Numbered from the stretch's first letter, positions 1-8,886 are shown. The stretch is 34,748 bases of DNA from a bacterium (GCA_017554565.1 JAFZID010000059.1:1-34748); one strand, 5' to 3'. Notes: a model not told the origin generated them from the sequence alone. Numbers and translations are program-made.

Positions 1-1059
1 CAGCAGCACGTCCACCCCCAGCTTTTCGCACCATTTGCTCAAGGTCAGGAAATGCTGCCTGGCAAGGATCTCCGTGGGCGCCATCAGAACGGCGTTGTAG
101 CCGCTCTCCACCGCCATGAGCATGGCGGTGGCGGCCACCACGGTCTTGCCGCAGCCCACGTCCCCCTGCAGCAGGCGGTGCATGGGATGGTTGGAGAGCA
201 TGTCCTTCTTTATGTCGGTAAGGACGCCAAGCTGGCTCTCGGTGAGAGTGAAAGGCAGAATGTCCAGGAAGCGCTTTATTAGTCCTCCCGGCTCCAGGTG
301 ATGGGCCTCGTAATTCTCCTTCTGCAATATTCTTCTGGTCAGGAGTATCCCGAACTGCAGGACGAAAAACTCGTCCACCACGAGTCGGCGGGTGGCTTTC
401 GCCAGTTCCTCGTCGCTTTTCCCTCCGGGGAAATGCAGAGTCCTCAGGGCTTCGTTGATATCCATGAGCGCGTATTCCCTGAGAAGTTCCGGGGGAAGGT
501 ATTCCTTGAAGTCGGGCAGCGCCTCCTCGACGATCGCGGAGATGAGGGAGCGCATGCCGTTCCTTGAGCTTTTTTCCGTGGAATGGTAAACGGGAAGCCT
601 TTTCCCTTCGAAATCGTCGGGATGAAAATCATCCTCCAGATAGACAACGTCCGGATTGGAGAACTGTATTCCGAAGCCTCCGAAACGGGGTATCCCGTGG
701 AAAAGCACTTTGCCGCCTTCCTTGAAGCGGTCTTTCATCCAGGGCTGGTTGAACCATACTCCCTTGGCGTAGGAACCGGCGTTCTCGATGGTGACGGTGG
801 TGATCCTTTTGCGCTTCAGGGGGCTCAGTTCGCTTTTTATGCCGGCCACCCGGCCGTAGCAGACCGCTTCCTGATCAGCCTTGAGCTGGTCCGGCCGCAG
901 TATCCTGCGGTAATCCTCATAGCGGTAAGGGAAAAACGTCAGGGCGTCCCAGAGAGTGGCGACGCCGCATTTCCCCAGAATGGCCGCCCTGCGTTCGGTG
1001 ATCCCCTTGACGCAGGAGACGGGGCGCATGAGAGATTCGTAATCGCAGGTGGAGGACAT
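1..1059 (-). CDS. recG: ATP-dependent DNA helicase RecG, N-terminal part (runs off left edge)
   Basis: RecG remodels stalled replication forks and branched DNA. The 353 visible residues hold the N-terminal wedge/OB region (FFPYRYEDY near residue 50, the RecG hallmark) and the start of the helicase core: Walker A GDVGCGKT at about residues 299-306, preceded by the RecG-typical HRLLQ, and followed by motif Ia APTEILARQH. The remaining motifs (DEQHRFG, motifs III-VI) lie beyond position 1. The start at 1059 leaves 6 bases after the purN stop, so it is the last visible gene of the minus-strand run; no strong Shine-Dalgarno is seen and coupling to purN is likely. No internal stop was found on reading the frame. 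Identification is secure; only the full length is unknown. Confidence 0.95.
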   Translation of the reverse strand, partial: MSSTCDYESLMRPVSCVKGITERRAAILGKCGVATLWDALTFFPYRYEDYRRILRPDQLKADQEAVCYGRVAGIKSELSPLKRKRITTVTIENAGSYAKGVWFNQPWMKDRFKEGGKVLFHGIPRFGGFGIQFSNPDVVYLEDDFHPDDFEGKRLPVYHSTEKSSRNGMRSLISAIVEEALPDFKEYLPPELLREYALMDINEALRTLHFPGGKSDEELAKATRRLVVDEFFVLQFGILLTRRILQKENYEAHHLEPGGLIKRFLDILPFTLTESQLGVLTDIKKDMLSNHPMHRLLQGDVGCGKTVVAATAMLMAVESGYNAVLMAPTEILARQHFLTLSKWCEKLGVDVLL

Positions 1060-1065
1060 GAAAAA

Positions 1066-1677
1066 TCAGCTGATCCTGACCTTGCGGCCTTCGACGCTGA
1101 CGCGCCCCTCGGCCAGAAGGCTTATGACTTTGGGAAACCAGATGTGCTCCTGCTCCTGGATCCTGGCGTGAAGCGTTTGCGGCGTGTCGTCGTCCAAAAC
1201 AGGCACCGCGGCCTGGGCGATGATGGGGCCGGAATCCATGCCGGCGTCCACGAAGTGGATGGTGCAGCCCGCCAGCTTGGCGCCGTGATCCAGGGCCTGC
1301 TTCCAGGACTCCAGTCCCGGGAAAGCCGGCAGCAGCGCAGGATGAATGTTGACCACCTTCATGGGGAAGGCTTCCAGAAGTCCCTTTTTGACCATGCGCA
1401 TAAAGCCCGCCAGGATGACGTAATCGACCTTGTTTTCCCTGAGGACTTTTATGTACTCCTCTTCCTGGGGGCCCTCCAGCTTGGTCTTGAAATCGTCGGC
1501 GGGAAGATACATGGCCTTCAGTCCGAGACCTTCGGCTTTCCCGAGGATCTTAGCGTCCTTCACGTCGCTGATGACGACCGCGATCTCGGCTCCTTTGATC
1601 TCTCCTGTGGCTATCTTTTTGGCGATCTCCTCGAAATTGGTTCCGGCGCCGGAACCCAGCACGCCAAGTCTTATCAT
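1066..1677 (-). CDS. purN: Phosphoribosylglycinamide formyltransferase PurN
   Basis: PurN transfers a formyl group from 10-formyltetrahydrofolate to GAR in de novo purine synthesis (cytoplasmic). The 203-residue length is normal. It begins with the family LGSGxGTNF loop (residues 7-15), and carries the catalytic set Asn110 and His112 in NIHPALLPAFPG and Asp148 in DAGMDSGPI. A good Shine-Dalgarno (AAAGGAG) sits just before the ATG, inside the short gap after dapA. It lies between dapA and recG in a tightly packed run. One alternative would be another formyltransferase-fold enzyme (Fmt, ArnA), but the size and the motif spacing are those of PurN. Confidence 0.95.
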   Translation of the reverse strand: MIRLGVLGSGAGTNFEEIAKKIATGEIKGAEIAVVISDVKDAKILGKAEGLGLKAMYLPADDFKTKLEGPQEEEYIKVLRENKVDYVILAGFMRMVKKGLLEAFPMKVVNIHPALLPAFPGLESWKQALDHGAKLAGCTIHFVDAGMDSGPIIAQAAVPVLDDDTPQTLHARIQEQEHIWFPKVISLLAEGRVSVEGRKVRIS

Positions 1678-1689
1678 GGTTTTTCTCCT

Positions 1690-2568
1690 TTAGAGCGCGC
1701 CCAGGTCTCTGAGCGTTTTAGCTAAAAGTTCTTCCGTGGCCGGGCTGACCGGGACCAGCGGCAGACGCAGGTTGTTCTCGCATTTTCCGATCATGGCGAG
1801 GGCCGCCTTCACGGGGCAGGGGTTCGTTTCGGCAAAAAGCGCGCGGCTTATGGGGAAGAGCATTTTGTGCAGCTTTCTCCCCTCCTCCATGTCGCCCTTC
1901 AGGGCGGCGGAGGTCAGCTTCGCCATGAGTTCCGGCACCACGTTGGCCACCACTGAAATGGCGCCCACGGCGCCCATGGCCATCAGGGGGAAATTAAGGG
2001 AATCTTCTCCGGAGAGGACGTCCAGATCGCATTTCTGCATGATCTCGGAGGCCTGGTCAAGGCTGCCGCTGGCTTCCTTTATGCCCACGATGTTCTCTAT
2101 CTTGGCAAGCTCAGCCACCGTTTCCGGCTTGATGTTGACGCCCGTTCTGCCCGGAACGTTGTAGATGACGATGGGAAGCTTGGTGGCTTTGGCAAGGCTC
2201 TCGTAGTGCGCCGTCATGCCGGCTTGCGTCGGCTTGTTGTAATAAGGGGTGATGACCAAGGCGCCGTCGGCCCCCACGCTTTCCGCGTGTTTGATGAGCC
2301 TCAGGGACTCCTCCGTGCAGTTGCTGCCGCAGCCCGCCAGAACGGGGATCCGTTTGTTGACCGCTTTGACTACGGTGGCGATGACTTCGTCATGCTCGTC
2401 ATGGGTTAAGGTCGGACTTTCCCCCGTCGTGGCGCAGGGCACGATGGCGTTGGTCCCCGAGGCGATGTGCCATTCGACCAATTCTCTCACCACGCCGTGA
2501 TCCACGGAACCGTTCTTCCTGAAAGGCGTCACCAACGCCACGATAGACCCTTTAAAAATGCTGCGCAT
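1690..2568 (-). CDS. dapA: 4-hydroxy-tetrahydrodipicolinate synthase DapA
   Basis: DapA condenses pyruvate with aspartate semialdehyde, the first committed step of lysine and meso-diaminopimelate synthesis, and so feeds peptidoglycan. The 292 residues match the family. Visible active-site residues: Thr-Thr in CATTGES (47-48), Tyr110 in YYNKP, Tyr136 and Arg141 in IYNVPGR, and the Schiff-base lysine K164 in GIKEASG. The start has an AGGAGA Shine-Dalgarno. The gap to the NAD kinase gene is about 40 bases, with no lysine riboswitch visible there. Related aldolases (N-acetylneuraminate lyase, KDG aldolase) share the fold, but Tyr/Arg and the TTGE motif fit DapA. Confidence 0.94.
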   Translation of the reverse strand: MRSIFKGSIVALVTPFRKNGSVDHGVVRELVEWHIASGTNAIVPCATTGESPTLTHDEHDEVIATVVKAVNKRIPVLAGCGSNCTEESLRLIKHAESVGADGALVITPYYNKPTQAGMTAHYESLAKATKLPIVIYNVPGRTGVNIKPETVAELAKIENIVGIKEASGSLDQASEIMQKCDLDVLSGEDSLNFPLMAMGAVGAISVVANVVPELMAKLTSAALKGDMEEGRKLHKMLFPISRALFAETNPCPVKAALAMIGKCENNLRLPLVPVSPATEELLAKTLRDLGAL

Positions 2569-2609
2569 TTTTGCTTGTTTCTCCTGTATGTTTTTTTATT
2601 GTTTGGATT

Positions 2610-3512
2610 TTATTTGGCAGATTTATTCTGTTCGCTTTCCTTCAGTCCTCCCTGCCAGCCCATCTTCTTCCTCAGCTTCTGAGTGAAGGAATGCTGACGG
2701 GTGGTGATGAATTTGACGCTTTTCGCCAGGGAGACCGAAACGCGCTCGTTCATGCCCAGCGTCAGGACCTCCCTGCCGTCCGCGGAAATATGCACGTCCC
2801 TGCCTATGGTGACGTTCTCTATCTCTATTTCCGTTCCCTTGGGGAAGATCATGGGACGGTTCATAAGCGAGTGGGGGCAGACCGGCGTAAGCAGGAAGGC
2901 GTCAAGGCCGGGGTACATCACCGGGCCGCCGGCGGAAAGGGAATAGGCCGTCGAGCCGGTGGCGGTGCTGAATATGAGGCCGTCCACGGCGTAGGTCGTC
3001 AAATATTCGCCGTTGACCAGGACGCGCATCTCCACCACCCTGGCGTCCAGCCCGCGCACGAAGGCCAGGTCGTTCAGGGCGCGTTCCTCCTTCACGAATC
3101 CCTCCGGAGACGTGAAGCGGGCGGAGACGGTGGCCCTCTCCTCAATATCGAAACGCCCCTCCAGGATATTGTCCAGGGCGCCGGGGATCTCGGGGAAAGG
3201 TATCTCCGCCAGGAAGCCGAAGGATTCGCCGGGATTGATGCCCAGTATGGGAGTGCCGAGGTCCGTCAGCTCCCGGACCGCCGAAAGTATCGTTCCGTCG
3301 CCGCCTATGACGATGAGCCACTGGCAGCGGGAATTCAGTTCGGAGATCGTCGTGCCCTCCCTGCCGATGGAGATGGCGCTGGCCGATTCCAGCAGGAATC
3401 TCATCCCCCGCCTCTCCATCTCGGAGAGCAGAACTTCCAGGGCCTTGGCCGCATGGGGCTTGGTGGTGTTTATGATGACGCCGGACGTCGTGTCTTTGAT
3501 ATTGTTTTTCAT
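2610..3512 (-). CDS. nadK: NAD(+) kinase
   Basis: Phosphorylates NAD to NADP. The 300-residue protein has the diagnostic GGDGTIL motif (around residues 70-76), the substrate-loop ND of ALNDLAF, and the conserved glycine-rich STATGSTAYSLSAGGP segment followed by a beta-sandwich C-terminal domain. The tail, rich in Lys and Gln, extends slightly past the core. Its start codon overlaps the tlyA stop in an ATGA arrangement, so translation is probably coupled. The tlyA, nadK, recN neighbourhood is a recurrent one in bacteria, which supports the calls mutually. Confidence 0.95.
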   Translation of the reverse strand: MKNNIKDTTSGVIINTTKPHAAKALEVLLSEMERRGMRFLLESASAISIGREGTTISELNSRCQWLIVIGGDGTILSAVRELTDLGTPILGINPGESFGFLAEIPFPEIPGALDNILEGRFDIEERATVSARFTSPEGFVKEERALNDLAFVRGLDARVVEMRVLVNGEYLTTYAVDGLIFSTATGSTAYSLSAGGPVMYPGLDAFLLTPVCPHSLMNRPMIFPKGTEIEIENVTIGRDVHISADGREVLTLGMNERVSVSLAKSVKFITTRQHSFTQKLRKKMGWQGGLKESEQNKSAK

Positions 3513-4291
3513 GATCTTTGAGTTGCCAGAAGGAATTCATGGTTGCCGGCAGGTCCTATGATCGGACTTTCGCACTCCGACAAGATCCCGAAGCCCTGCT
3601 CAAGGAAAAAGTTTTTTATGTCGTTGAGAGCCTCGAGACGAACGTTCTCGTCCTTGACGACTCCCCCTTTCGAGAGTTTCTCCGGTCCCACCTCGAACTG
3701 AGGTTTCACCAGGACCACGGCGAAGCCCCGGGGCCTAAGGCAGGCTTTTATGACCGGAATGATAAGTTTCAGCGAGATGAAGGAAACGTCCGCCACCGCC
3801 AGGTCCGGGACCAGGGAAAGATCCCCGGGCTTCAGAAAGCGGGCGTTGGTCTTTTCCATGACCGTCACTCTTTCGTCGTTCCTTATCTTGTCATGCAATT
3901 GCCCATGCCCGCAGTCGATGGCGAAAACATGCTTCGCTCCCCTTTGCAGCAGGACGTCCGTAAAGCCGCCCGTGCTGGCGCCGATGTCCATGCAGACCAT
4001 GCCGGAGGGATCCAGTTTCGCGCAGTCGAGCCCGGCCGCCAGCTTGTAGCCGCCCCGGCTGACGTAGGGCATCTTTTCCCTGACATTGATCTTTAGCTCC
4101 TTGCCTTTGGAAACGAGGTAGGCCTCCCCGCTCTCGTTGTAGCGGAGGGACACCACAAGCCCCGGTTTCGCCGTCCTCATGCCGTTGATCTCCACTTCGC
4201 CGGCCAGAAGCGAACGTCTGGTCTGCTCTCGGGAGGCGAAATAGCCCAGGGAGGTAAGGGCCTGGTCAAGTCTCAAGGTTCCTTCAGCCAT
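3509..4291 (-). CDS. tlyA: TlyA family rRNA (cytidine-2'-O)-methyltransferase
   Basis: An S4 RNA-binding domain (LRLDQALTSLGYFASREQ, residues 6-65) is followed by an FtsJ/RrmJ-like methyltransferase domain with SAM loop DIGASTGGFTD and the Lys/Asp/Lys/Glu tetrad of 2'-O-methyltransferases (SRGGYKL, ADVSFISL, LVKPQFE, NHEFLL). Characterised TlyA proteins methylate 16S and/or 23S rRNA; some are annotated as hemolysins, which this sequence gives no reason to believe. 260 residues, the usual size. It abuts the oxidoreductase gene and overlaps nadK by four bases. Confidence 0.92.
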   Translation of the reverse strand: MAEGTLRLDQALTSLGYFASREQTRRSLLAGEVEINGMRTAKPGLVVSLRYNESGEAYLVSKGKELKINVREKMPYVSRGGYKLAAGLDCAKLDPSGMVCMDIGASTGGFTDVLLQRGAKHVFAIDCGHGQLHDKIRNDERVTVMEKTNARFLKPGDLSLVPDLAVADVSFISLKLIIPVIKACLRPRGFAVVLVKPQFEVGPEKLSKGGVVKDENVRLEALNDIKNFFLEQGFGILSECESPIIGPAGNHEFLLATQRS

Positions 4292-5248
4292 TTATTCTCC
4301 GGGCAGTTTCGCTCCCGGACGCAAAGTTTTAAGTTCAAGGAGATGTTTCTTTATGGCCTCTTCCACCATGGTCGCGACCTTCAGGGCGTTGCGGCCGTCC
4401 TCGCCGGTGACCTGCGGGGATTTGCCCTGCTTAACGCAGTCGATGAAACTCTGTATCTCGCTTTGCAGCGGCTGGTCGCCGGAGAAGTTGATCTCCTCCT
4501 CCACGATCTGCCATTCCTTGCGGTGTTTCAGCTTGGCTTTCTGTTCGACGTAGTCGAGGGAGATGTAGGCGTCGTCCTGGAAGAAGCGGATCTTGCGCAT
4601 TCTGTCGGCGCTGATCCTGGAAGTGGTTACGTTCGCCACGCAGCCGTTGGCGAAGGTAAGCCTCGCGTTGGCGATGTCGCTGGTCTTGGTCAAAACAGGA
4701 ACGCCCACCGCCTGGACGTCCACGACGTCCGATTTGACGAGGTGAAGTATGATGTCGATGTCGTGGATCATGAGGTCGAAGACCACGCTCACTTCCGTCC
4801 CGCGGATATTGAAGGGCGAAAGGCGGTGCACTTCGATGAAGATGGGATCTTTCAATATCTTCTGGATGCCGATGATGGCAGGGTTGAACCTTTCCACGTG
4901 TCCGACCTGCAGAATGAGGTTCCTTTCCTTCGCCAGTTTCAGAAGCTCGTCGGCTTCCGCGACAGTCGTCGTGATGGGCTTTTCCAAAAGCACGTGCTTG
5001 CCGGCCAGAAGAAGCTTTTTCGTCACTTCGTAGTGCAAGGGCGTCGGAACCACCACGTGCGCCGCGTCGATCATGGGGATGACGTCCTCGACGTTCGTGA
5101 AATAAGGGACGTGATAGAGTTCGCCGGTCTCTTTGGCGGATTCCGCCCTGGCGTCCACCACCGCCGCCAGTTCGACATTAGGATTTTCGTTGACGATCCT
5201 GGCGTGGATCTTTCCGAGGTGCCCCACGCCTATGACTGCTGTTTTCAT
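4292..5248 (-). CDS. Gfo/Idh/MocA family sugar-nucleotide oxidoreductase (possible GnnA-like)
   Basis: NAD(P)-binding Rossmann domain starts at residue 3 (AVIGVGHLGKIHARI), followed by the EKPITTTVAEA motif (catalytic-lysine region) and HVERFNPA, and a C-terminal alpha/beta dehydrogenase domain. 318 residues. Such enzymes oxidise or reduce sugar nucleotides. It sits directly downstream of lpxI (3 bases apart), and Gfo/Idh genes next to lpx genes recur in diderm bacteria; one characterised case, GnnA, oxidises UDP-GlcNAc for 3-amino lipid A. No GnnB aminotransferase is in the window, so a lipid A role is inference from position only. Start chosen at the ATG that gives the glycine-rich loop at the usual distance. 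Confidence 0.85.
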   Translation of the reverse strand: MKTAVIGVGHLGKIHARIVNENPNVELAAVVDARAESAKETGELYHVPYFTNVEDVIPMIDAAHVVVPTPLHYEVTKKLLLAGKHVLLEKPITTTVAEADELLKLAKERNLILQVGHVERFNPAIIGIQKILKDPIFIEVHRLSPFNIRGTEVSVVFDLMIHDIDIILHLVKSDVVDVQAVGVPVLTKTSDIANARLTFANGCVANVTTSRISADRMRKIRFFQDDAYISLDYVEQKAKLKHRKEWQIVEEEINFSGDQPLQSEIQSFIDCVKQGKSPQVTGEDGRNALKVATMVEEAIKKHLLELKTLRPGAKLPGE

Positions 5249-5251
5249 GTT

Positions 5252-6085
5252 TTATTTTTCTCCCAAGGAGCGGTTGACTCCCAGAATAGTTATTCCGCAT
5301 TTCATGGCCGCTTCCAGAGTTTTCTGCGGCTCTAAAAGAAAAGTTTTGCCGGCTTCCGCCGCCACGATCCTGGCGTTGGCCGCCTGCATGGATTCTATGG
5401 TGCCGGGCCCCAGACAGGGCACGTCGAACCTGAGGTCCTGATTGGGCTTGGCCATTTTCACCACCACGGCGTCCTTAGTGTATTCGCCGGATCTTCTGAT
5501 GCAGCGGTCCGTGCCTTCCATGGCTTCCACGCAGACCACCGCCTGGTTTTTGATGACCACGCTCTGGCCGATGTCGTGGCCGCCGGACACCAGCGCCAGC
5601 TTCACGCCCAGGGCGATGTCCTGCCACTGCTTTTCATCAGGTTCGGGGCCGCAAAGGACGCCCTCCGGCAGAAGGATCTGGGGACGGTAGTCTGTGGTCT
5701 TCTCTATCGTTATCCCTTCCCTGCCCAGCTCGTCGGAAATGGCCCCCAGCACGCTGTCCGCCCTTCTGTCCTTGACCTTCATGGCCAGCTTCATGAGCCG
5801 CCAGTCCAGCCTCAGGTCGGCGATGGTCATTTTGGGCGCCACGTTGCCAAGCATCACGGCTTTTGTTATTCCCTGCTTATGGAAGATCTTGATGAGCTTG
5901 CCCAGCTGGGTGACGGAGACTTCCTCGTAGTGGTCCGAAAGAGTTTTGACCTCCTCCAGGACGCCGCAGTTTTTGATGCCCACCGTCACGATCCTTTCGA
6001 GACCGTTGCTTTCCCTGGCGCGCAGGAATTCCAGCGGCAGCACTCCGCCGCCGGAAATGAGACCCATGGAATTTTCAGAAGCCAT
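5252..6085 (-). CDS. lpxI: UDP-2,3-diacylglucosamine pyrophosphatase LpxI
   Basis: LpxI hydrolyses UDP-2,3-diacylglucosamine to lipid X and UMP, the fourth step of lipid A synthesis in bacteria lacking LpxH. The 277-residue protein begins with GLISGGGVLPLEFLRAR, the N-terminal LpxI domain, and ends with the DUF1009 catalytic domain (DGTD-like EGTDRCIRRSG, then DVPCLGPGTIESM, then AEAGKTFLLE). This is strong evidence for an LPS-type outer membrane. It lies 2 bases after the cyclophilin gene and just before the Gfo/Idh gene, consistent with co-expression. Identification is firm by motif reading. Confidence 0.93.
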   Translation of the reverse strand: MASENSMGLISGGGVLPLEFLRARESNGLERIVTVGIKNCGVLEEVKTLSDHYEEVSVTQLGKLIKIFHKQGITKAVMLGNVAPKMTIADLRLDWRLMKLAMKVKDRRADSVLGAISDELGREGITIEKTTDYRPQILLPEGVLCGPEPDEKQWQDIALGVKLALVSGGHDIGQSVVIKNQAVVCVEAMEGTDRCIRRSGEYTKDAVVVKMAKPNQDLRFDVPCLGPGTIESMQAANARIVAAEAGKTFLLEPQKTLEAAMKCGITILGVNRSLGEK

Positions 6086-6087
6086 TT

Positions 6088-6648
6088 TTACTTGATGTAA
6101 ACTTTTTTCATGACCACGGGCTCAAGGGGACGATCCTGAAGGTTGACCTTCACTTTGCTGATCTTCTCGACCACGTCGTAGCCCTTGGTGACTTTACCGA
6201 AAGCCGTGTAATTATTGTCAAGATGCGGGCATTCCGCCACGCAGATAAAGAACTGGCTTCCGGCGCTGTCGGGATCCTTGGAGCGGGCCATGGAGACGAT
6301 GCCGGGAACATGCTTGGTGTCGTTGAACTCCGCCTTGATGGTGTAGCCCGGTCCGCCGGTCCCCGTTCCGTTGGGGCAGCCGCCCTGGATCATGAAGTCG
6401 GCGATGACCCTGTGGAAAATAAGGCCGTCGTAAAAGCCCTTGTTGGCCAGCTTGATGAAATTCCTGCAAGTCTCGGGAGCCTTGTCTTTCAAAAACTCGA
6501 ACTCCACCACGTCGCCGTTCTCGAACTCGATGACGGCCACGCTGCCGTCGCTTTCATCCGGCGTTTTGTCGCCTTTCGCCGCGCCGCTCTGGCAGGCGGA
6601 AAGGCTTCCCAGGGCAAAGAGGGAAAAGATCAATAAAAACCTGCGCAT
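6088..6648 (-). CDS. Lipoprotein peptidyl-prolyl cis-trans isomerase, cyclophilin type
   Basis: Catalyses proline isomerisation, here outside the cytoplasm: an N-terminal signal (MRRFLLIFSLFALGSLSAC) has a lipobox with the lipidated Cys at residue 19. The mature part is a single compact cyclophilin domain: FHRVIADFMIQGGCPNGTGTGGPGY carries the catalytic Arg and the FMIQGG core, followed by GIVSMARSKDPDSAGSQFFI and the C-terminal FGKV. Length 186. An AAGGAG Shine-Dalgarno precedes the start. A surface chaperone role for outer-membrane or secreted proteins is likely, but its location among nucleotide and LPS genes does not reveal a particular client. Confidence 0.92.
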   Translation of the reverse strand: MRRFLLIFSLFALGSLSACQSGAAKGDKTPDESDGSVAVIEFENGDVVEFEFLKDKAPETCRNFIKLANKGFYDGLIFHRVIADFMIQGGCPNGTGTGGPGYTIKAEFNDTKHVPGIVSMARSKDPDSAGSQFFICVAECPHLDNNYTAFGKVTKGYDVVEKISKVKVNLQDRPLEPVVMKKVYIK

Positions 6649-6674
6649 TGTTTATCTCCTTGATTGATTTAAAT

Positions 6675-8354
6675 TCATATGTCTTCCTCCCAGTTCCTGG
6701 CAAGAAGCTTCGCGGCGTAGGATTGCGCCTCCTTCTCGTTTCCGCCGAGCATCCTGGCTAATTCCGTTTTCCGGGAGGTCTTGTCAAGCTTGCGGATCCT
6801 GACGAAGGAATCGTTCCTTTCCACGCTTTTCTCCACGCTGTACTGGACGTCTCCGCAGGCCGCTATGACGGGCATGTGGGTGATGACGAAGACCTGGTGT
6901 TCTTTCCCCAGAAGCCTCATCCTTTTGCCGATGGAAGCCGCCACCGTGGCGCTTATGCCGGCGTCTATCTCGTCGAAGAACAGGATCTGCACGGCGTTGC
7001 CGCCCAGGGAGAGGCATTTCAGCGCCAGCGTCAGGCGGGAAAGCTCGCCCCCGGAGGCGATCTTCTGCAAAGGCATGAAGGGCTGGCCCACGTTGGCGAT
7101 CATGTATTCCACGCTCTCCGATCCCGTGCTCTGGATCTCCTCCTGCTTTTCCAATTCGACCTTGAAGCGCATGCCGCTCATGCCGAGGGGCGCGATCTCT
7201 TTTTCCAGGGCCTTCGAGAAGGCCGGGGCGGCCTTGGCGCGGGCCTTCGACAGTTTGCCGGCCTTATCTTCCAGCTCCGCCTGAAGCTTTGCGATCTCCT
7301 TTTCCAGGCTGGCTTTCCGCTCGTCGAAGGATCCGCCCTCCTCAAGGCGGGCCTTGATCCTGCCGGTCTCCTCCAAAAGCTCTTTCACGCCGCCGCCGTA
7401 TTTCTTTTTCAGATCGTTTATGAGGGCCAGTCTCTCCTGCACCCTTTCCAATTCCTCCGGTTCGGCGTTGATCCTGCCGAGGGATCTTTCGGCCTCGGAT
7501 CTCAACTCTTCCAAGGATCCGATGACGTTCAGGAATTGCTCTTCCCACTCCTCAGCGGGAGCGTAATATCCCGAGAGCTGCCTGAGGGAGCGGTTCGCCT
7601 GCTTCAGGCCGGAAAGGGGGCTGCCCTCCTCTTCGCTGAGAGCGCTTTCCAAAGAGCTCAAAAGCTCACGGATCTCCTCCGCGTGGGAAAGATTTTTTTC
7701 CTGTTCCAGAAGCTCCTCTTCCTCGCCTTCCCTCAGCCGGGCCTGCGAGATCTCTTCGACCTGGAAGCGCCAGAGCTCCTCCTGACGCATTAGCTCGCGC
7801 TCCCTGGCCAAGTGTTCGTCGAGTTCGTTTTGCAAAGCTTTGCGCCGGAAATAGAGTTCCGCCACCTCGCCGGCCAGTTCGCCAACGCCCGCGTAGTGAT
7901 CGAAGGAAAGGCGCTGCCAGGCCCTCTTCGTAAGGGACTGCTGGGCGTTCTGGGAATGGATGTCCACGGTCTCGGACATCAGTTCCAGAAGTTTTTTCAC
8001 GCTGACAAGGCGATCCGCGAAGAAAGCCGCGCCCCGGCCGTTGGAATTTATCTCCCGCCGGACTATGAGCGGCTCGTCGATGGAAACGTCGAAACCGTCT
8101 TCCAGAAGGGCGGCCACCCTGTCCTCGTCGACGCCCTTCTCAAATTCGAAAACTCCCTCCGCCACGGCCTTGTCGCAGCCGTGCCTGATCTGGGAGACGT
8201 CGGCTCTCTCGCCCAGAAGCAGCTGGATGGAACCCATGACGGTGGATTTGCCGGCGCCGGTCTCGCCGGTTATGGCCACGATCCCCTTGGGGAACTCCAC
8301 GTCTATGAGGCTCACCAGAGCCAGGTCCTTGATGCGCAGTCGCGTCAGAAACAT
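6675..8354 (-). CDS. recN: DNA repair ATPase RecN
   Basis: SMC-like protein of double-strand break repair. The 559-residue sequence shows Walker A GETGAGKST at residues 30-38, HSQNAQQSL (usual form HGQ.EHQ.L) after it, long heptad-rich arms from about 165 to 390, the ABC signature ASGGELSRL, Walker B ILFFDEIDAGIS and the His switch VITHMP. It lacks an obvious Shine-Dalgarno and is 30 bases downstream of the small exported-protein gene, so it may depend on that gene's promoter. It heads the repair and metabolism block that continues to recG. Confidence 0.95.
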   Translation of the reverse strand: MFLTRLRIKDLALVSLIDVEFPKGIVAITGETGAGKSTVMGSIQLLLGERADVSQIRHGCDKAVAEGVFEFEKGVDEDRVAALLEDGFDVSIDEPLIVRREINSNGRGAAFFADRLVSVKKLLELMSETVDIHSQNAQQSLTKRAWQRLSFDHYAGVGELAGEVAELYFRRKALQNELDEHLARERELMRQEELWRFQVEEISQARLREGEEEELLEQEKNLSHAEEIRELLSSLESALSEEEGSPLSGLKQANRSLRQLSGYYAPAEEWEEQFLNVIGSLEELRSEAERSLGRINAEPEELERVQERLALINDLKKKYGGGVKELLEETGRIKARLEEGGSFDERKASLEKEIAKLQAELEDKAGKLSKARAKAAPAFSKALEKEIAPLGMSGMRFKVELEKQEEIQSTGSESVEYMIANVGQPFMPLQKIASGGELSRLTLALKCLSLGGNAVQILFFDEIDAGISATVAASIGKRMRLLGKEHQVFVITHMPVIAACGDVQYSVEKSVERNDSFVRIRKLDKTSRKTELARMLGGNEKEAQSYAAKLLARNWEEDI

Positions 8355-8384
8355 TTCGGGAGGGCGGATGGAAAGTTGGGAAAT

Positions 8385-8846
8385 TTACTTGGCTTCCTCA
8401 GCCTCGGCGTTCTCCTCCACAGCCTTCGCTTCCGGAGGATTGTTGGGGATAAGGTCGTATTTCTCCACCGTGTCCATGGAATGCTTTATGTAATTGGACA
8501 GCCAGTCGGAATGCTCGGGGTAGAAATAACCGAGAGTCAGGGTGTCGAAGATGCCCTCGAGCAGGAACGGCGGGGCCAGGAAGGTTCCGATGACCGCTCC
8601 GCAGGTCAGGCTGGCGGGAATGGTGTAGGGAAGCGTCAGGGCCGAGCGCCAGTCGTCGTTGGCCACGTCCACGTTGATCACGGTGGAGCCTACGCCGCAG
8701 AGAAGGGGAAGAAAAACGGATTCGCAAATGGCCGCGGGACCGTAAATGAGATTCTGGCAGCTCCACTGGTTGGTGGAGGCGTTTTCTTCGGCCAGGGCCG
8801 AGCAGGCGATGAGAAGCGCCAGGGCGATGTGAAGAAGATTTTTCAT
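8385..8846 (-). CDS. Small exported protein of unknown function
   Basis: Not recognised. 153 residues with a Sec signal peptide (MKNLLHIALALLIACSALA, cleavage probably after ALA). The mature part has two short hydrophobic stretches (SVFLPLLCGVGSTVINV; SLTCGAVIGTFLAPPFLLEGIFDTLTLGYFYP) and an acidic tail rich in Glu and Ala. The pattern of Pro, Leu, Asp, Thr before a Tyr-rich turn faintly recalls small YceK-like envelope lipoproteins, but no lipobox Cys is present at the right place and the resemblance is weak. It has its own predicted promoter (8887-8895) and a clear GAGGAG ribosome-binding site, and is followed after 30 bases by recN. Confidence 0.7.
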   Translation of the reverse strand: MKNLLHIALALLIACSALAEENASTNQWSCQNLIYGPAAICESVFLPLLCGVGSTVINVDVANDDWRSALTLPYTIPASLTCGAVIGTFLAPPFLLEGIFDTLTLGYFYPEHSDWLSNYIKHSMDTVEKYDLIPNNPPEAKAVEENAEAEEAK

Positions 8847-8886
8847 GATTTGTTCTCCTCTTGTTATGAATTTGATTATTTTTATT

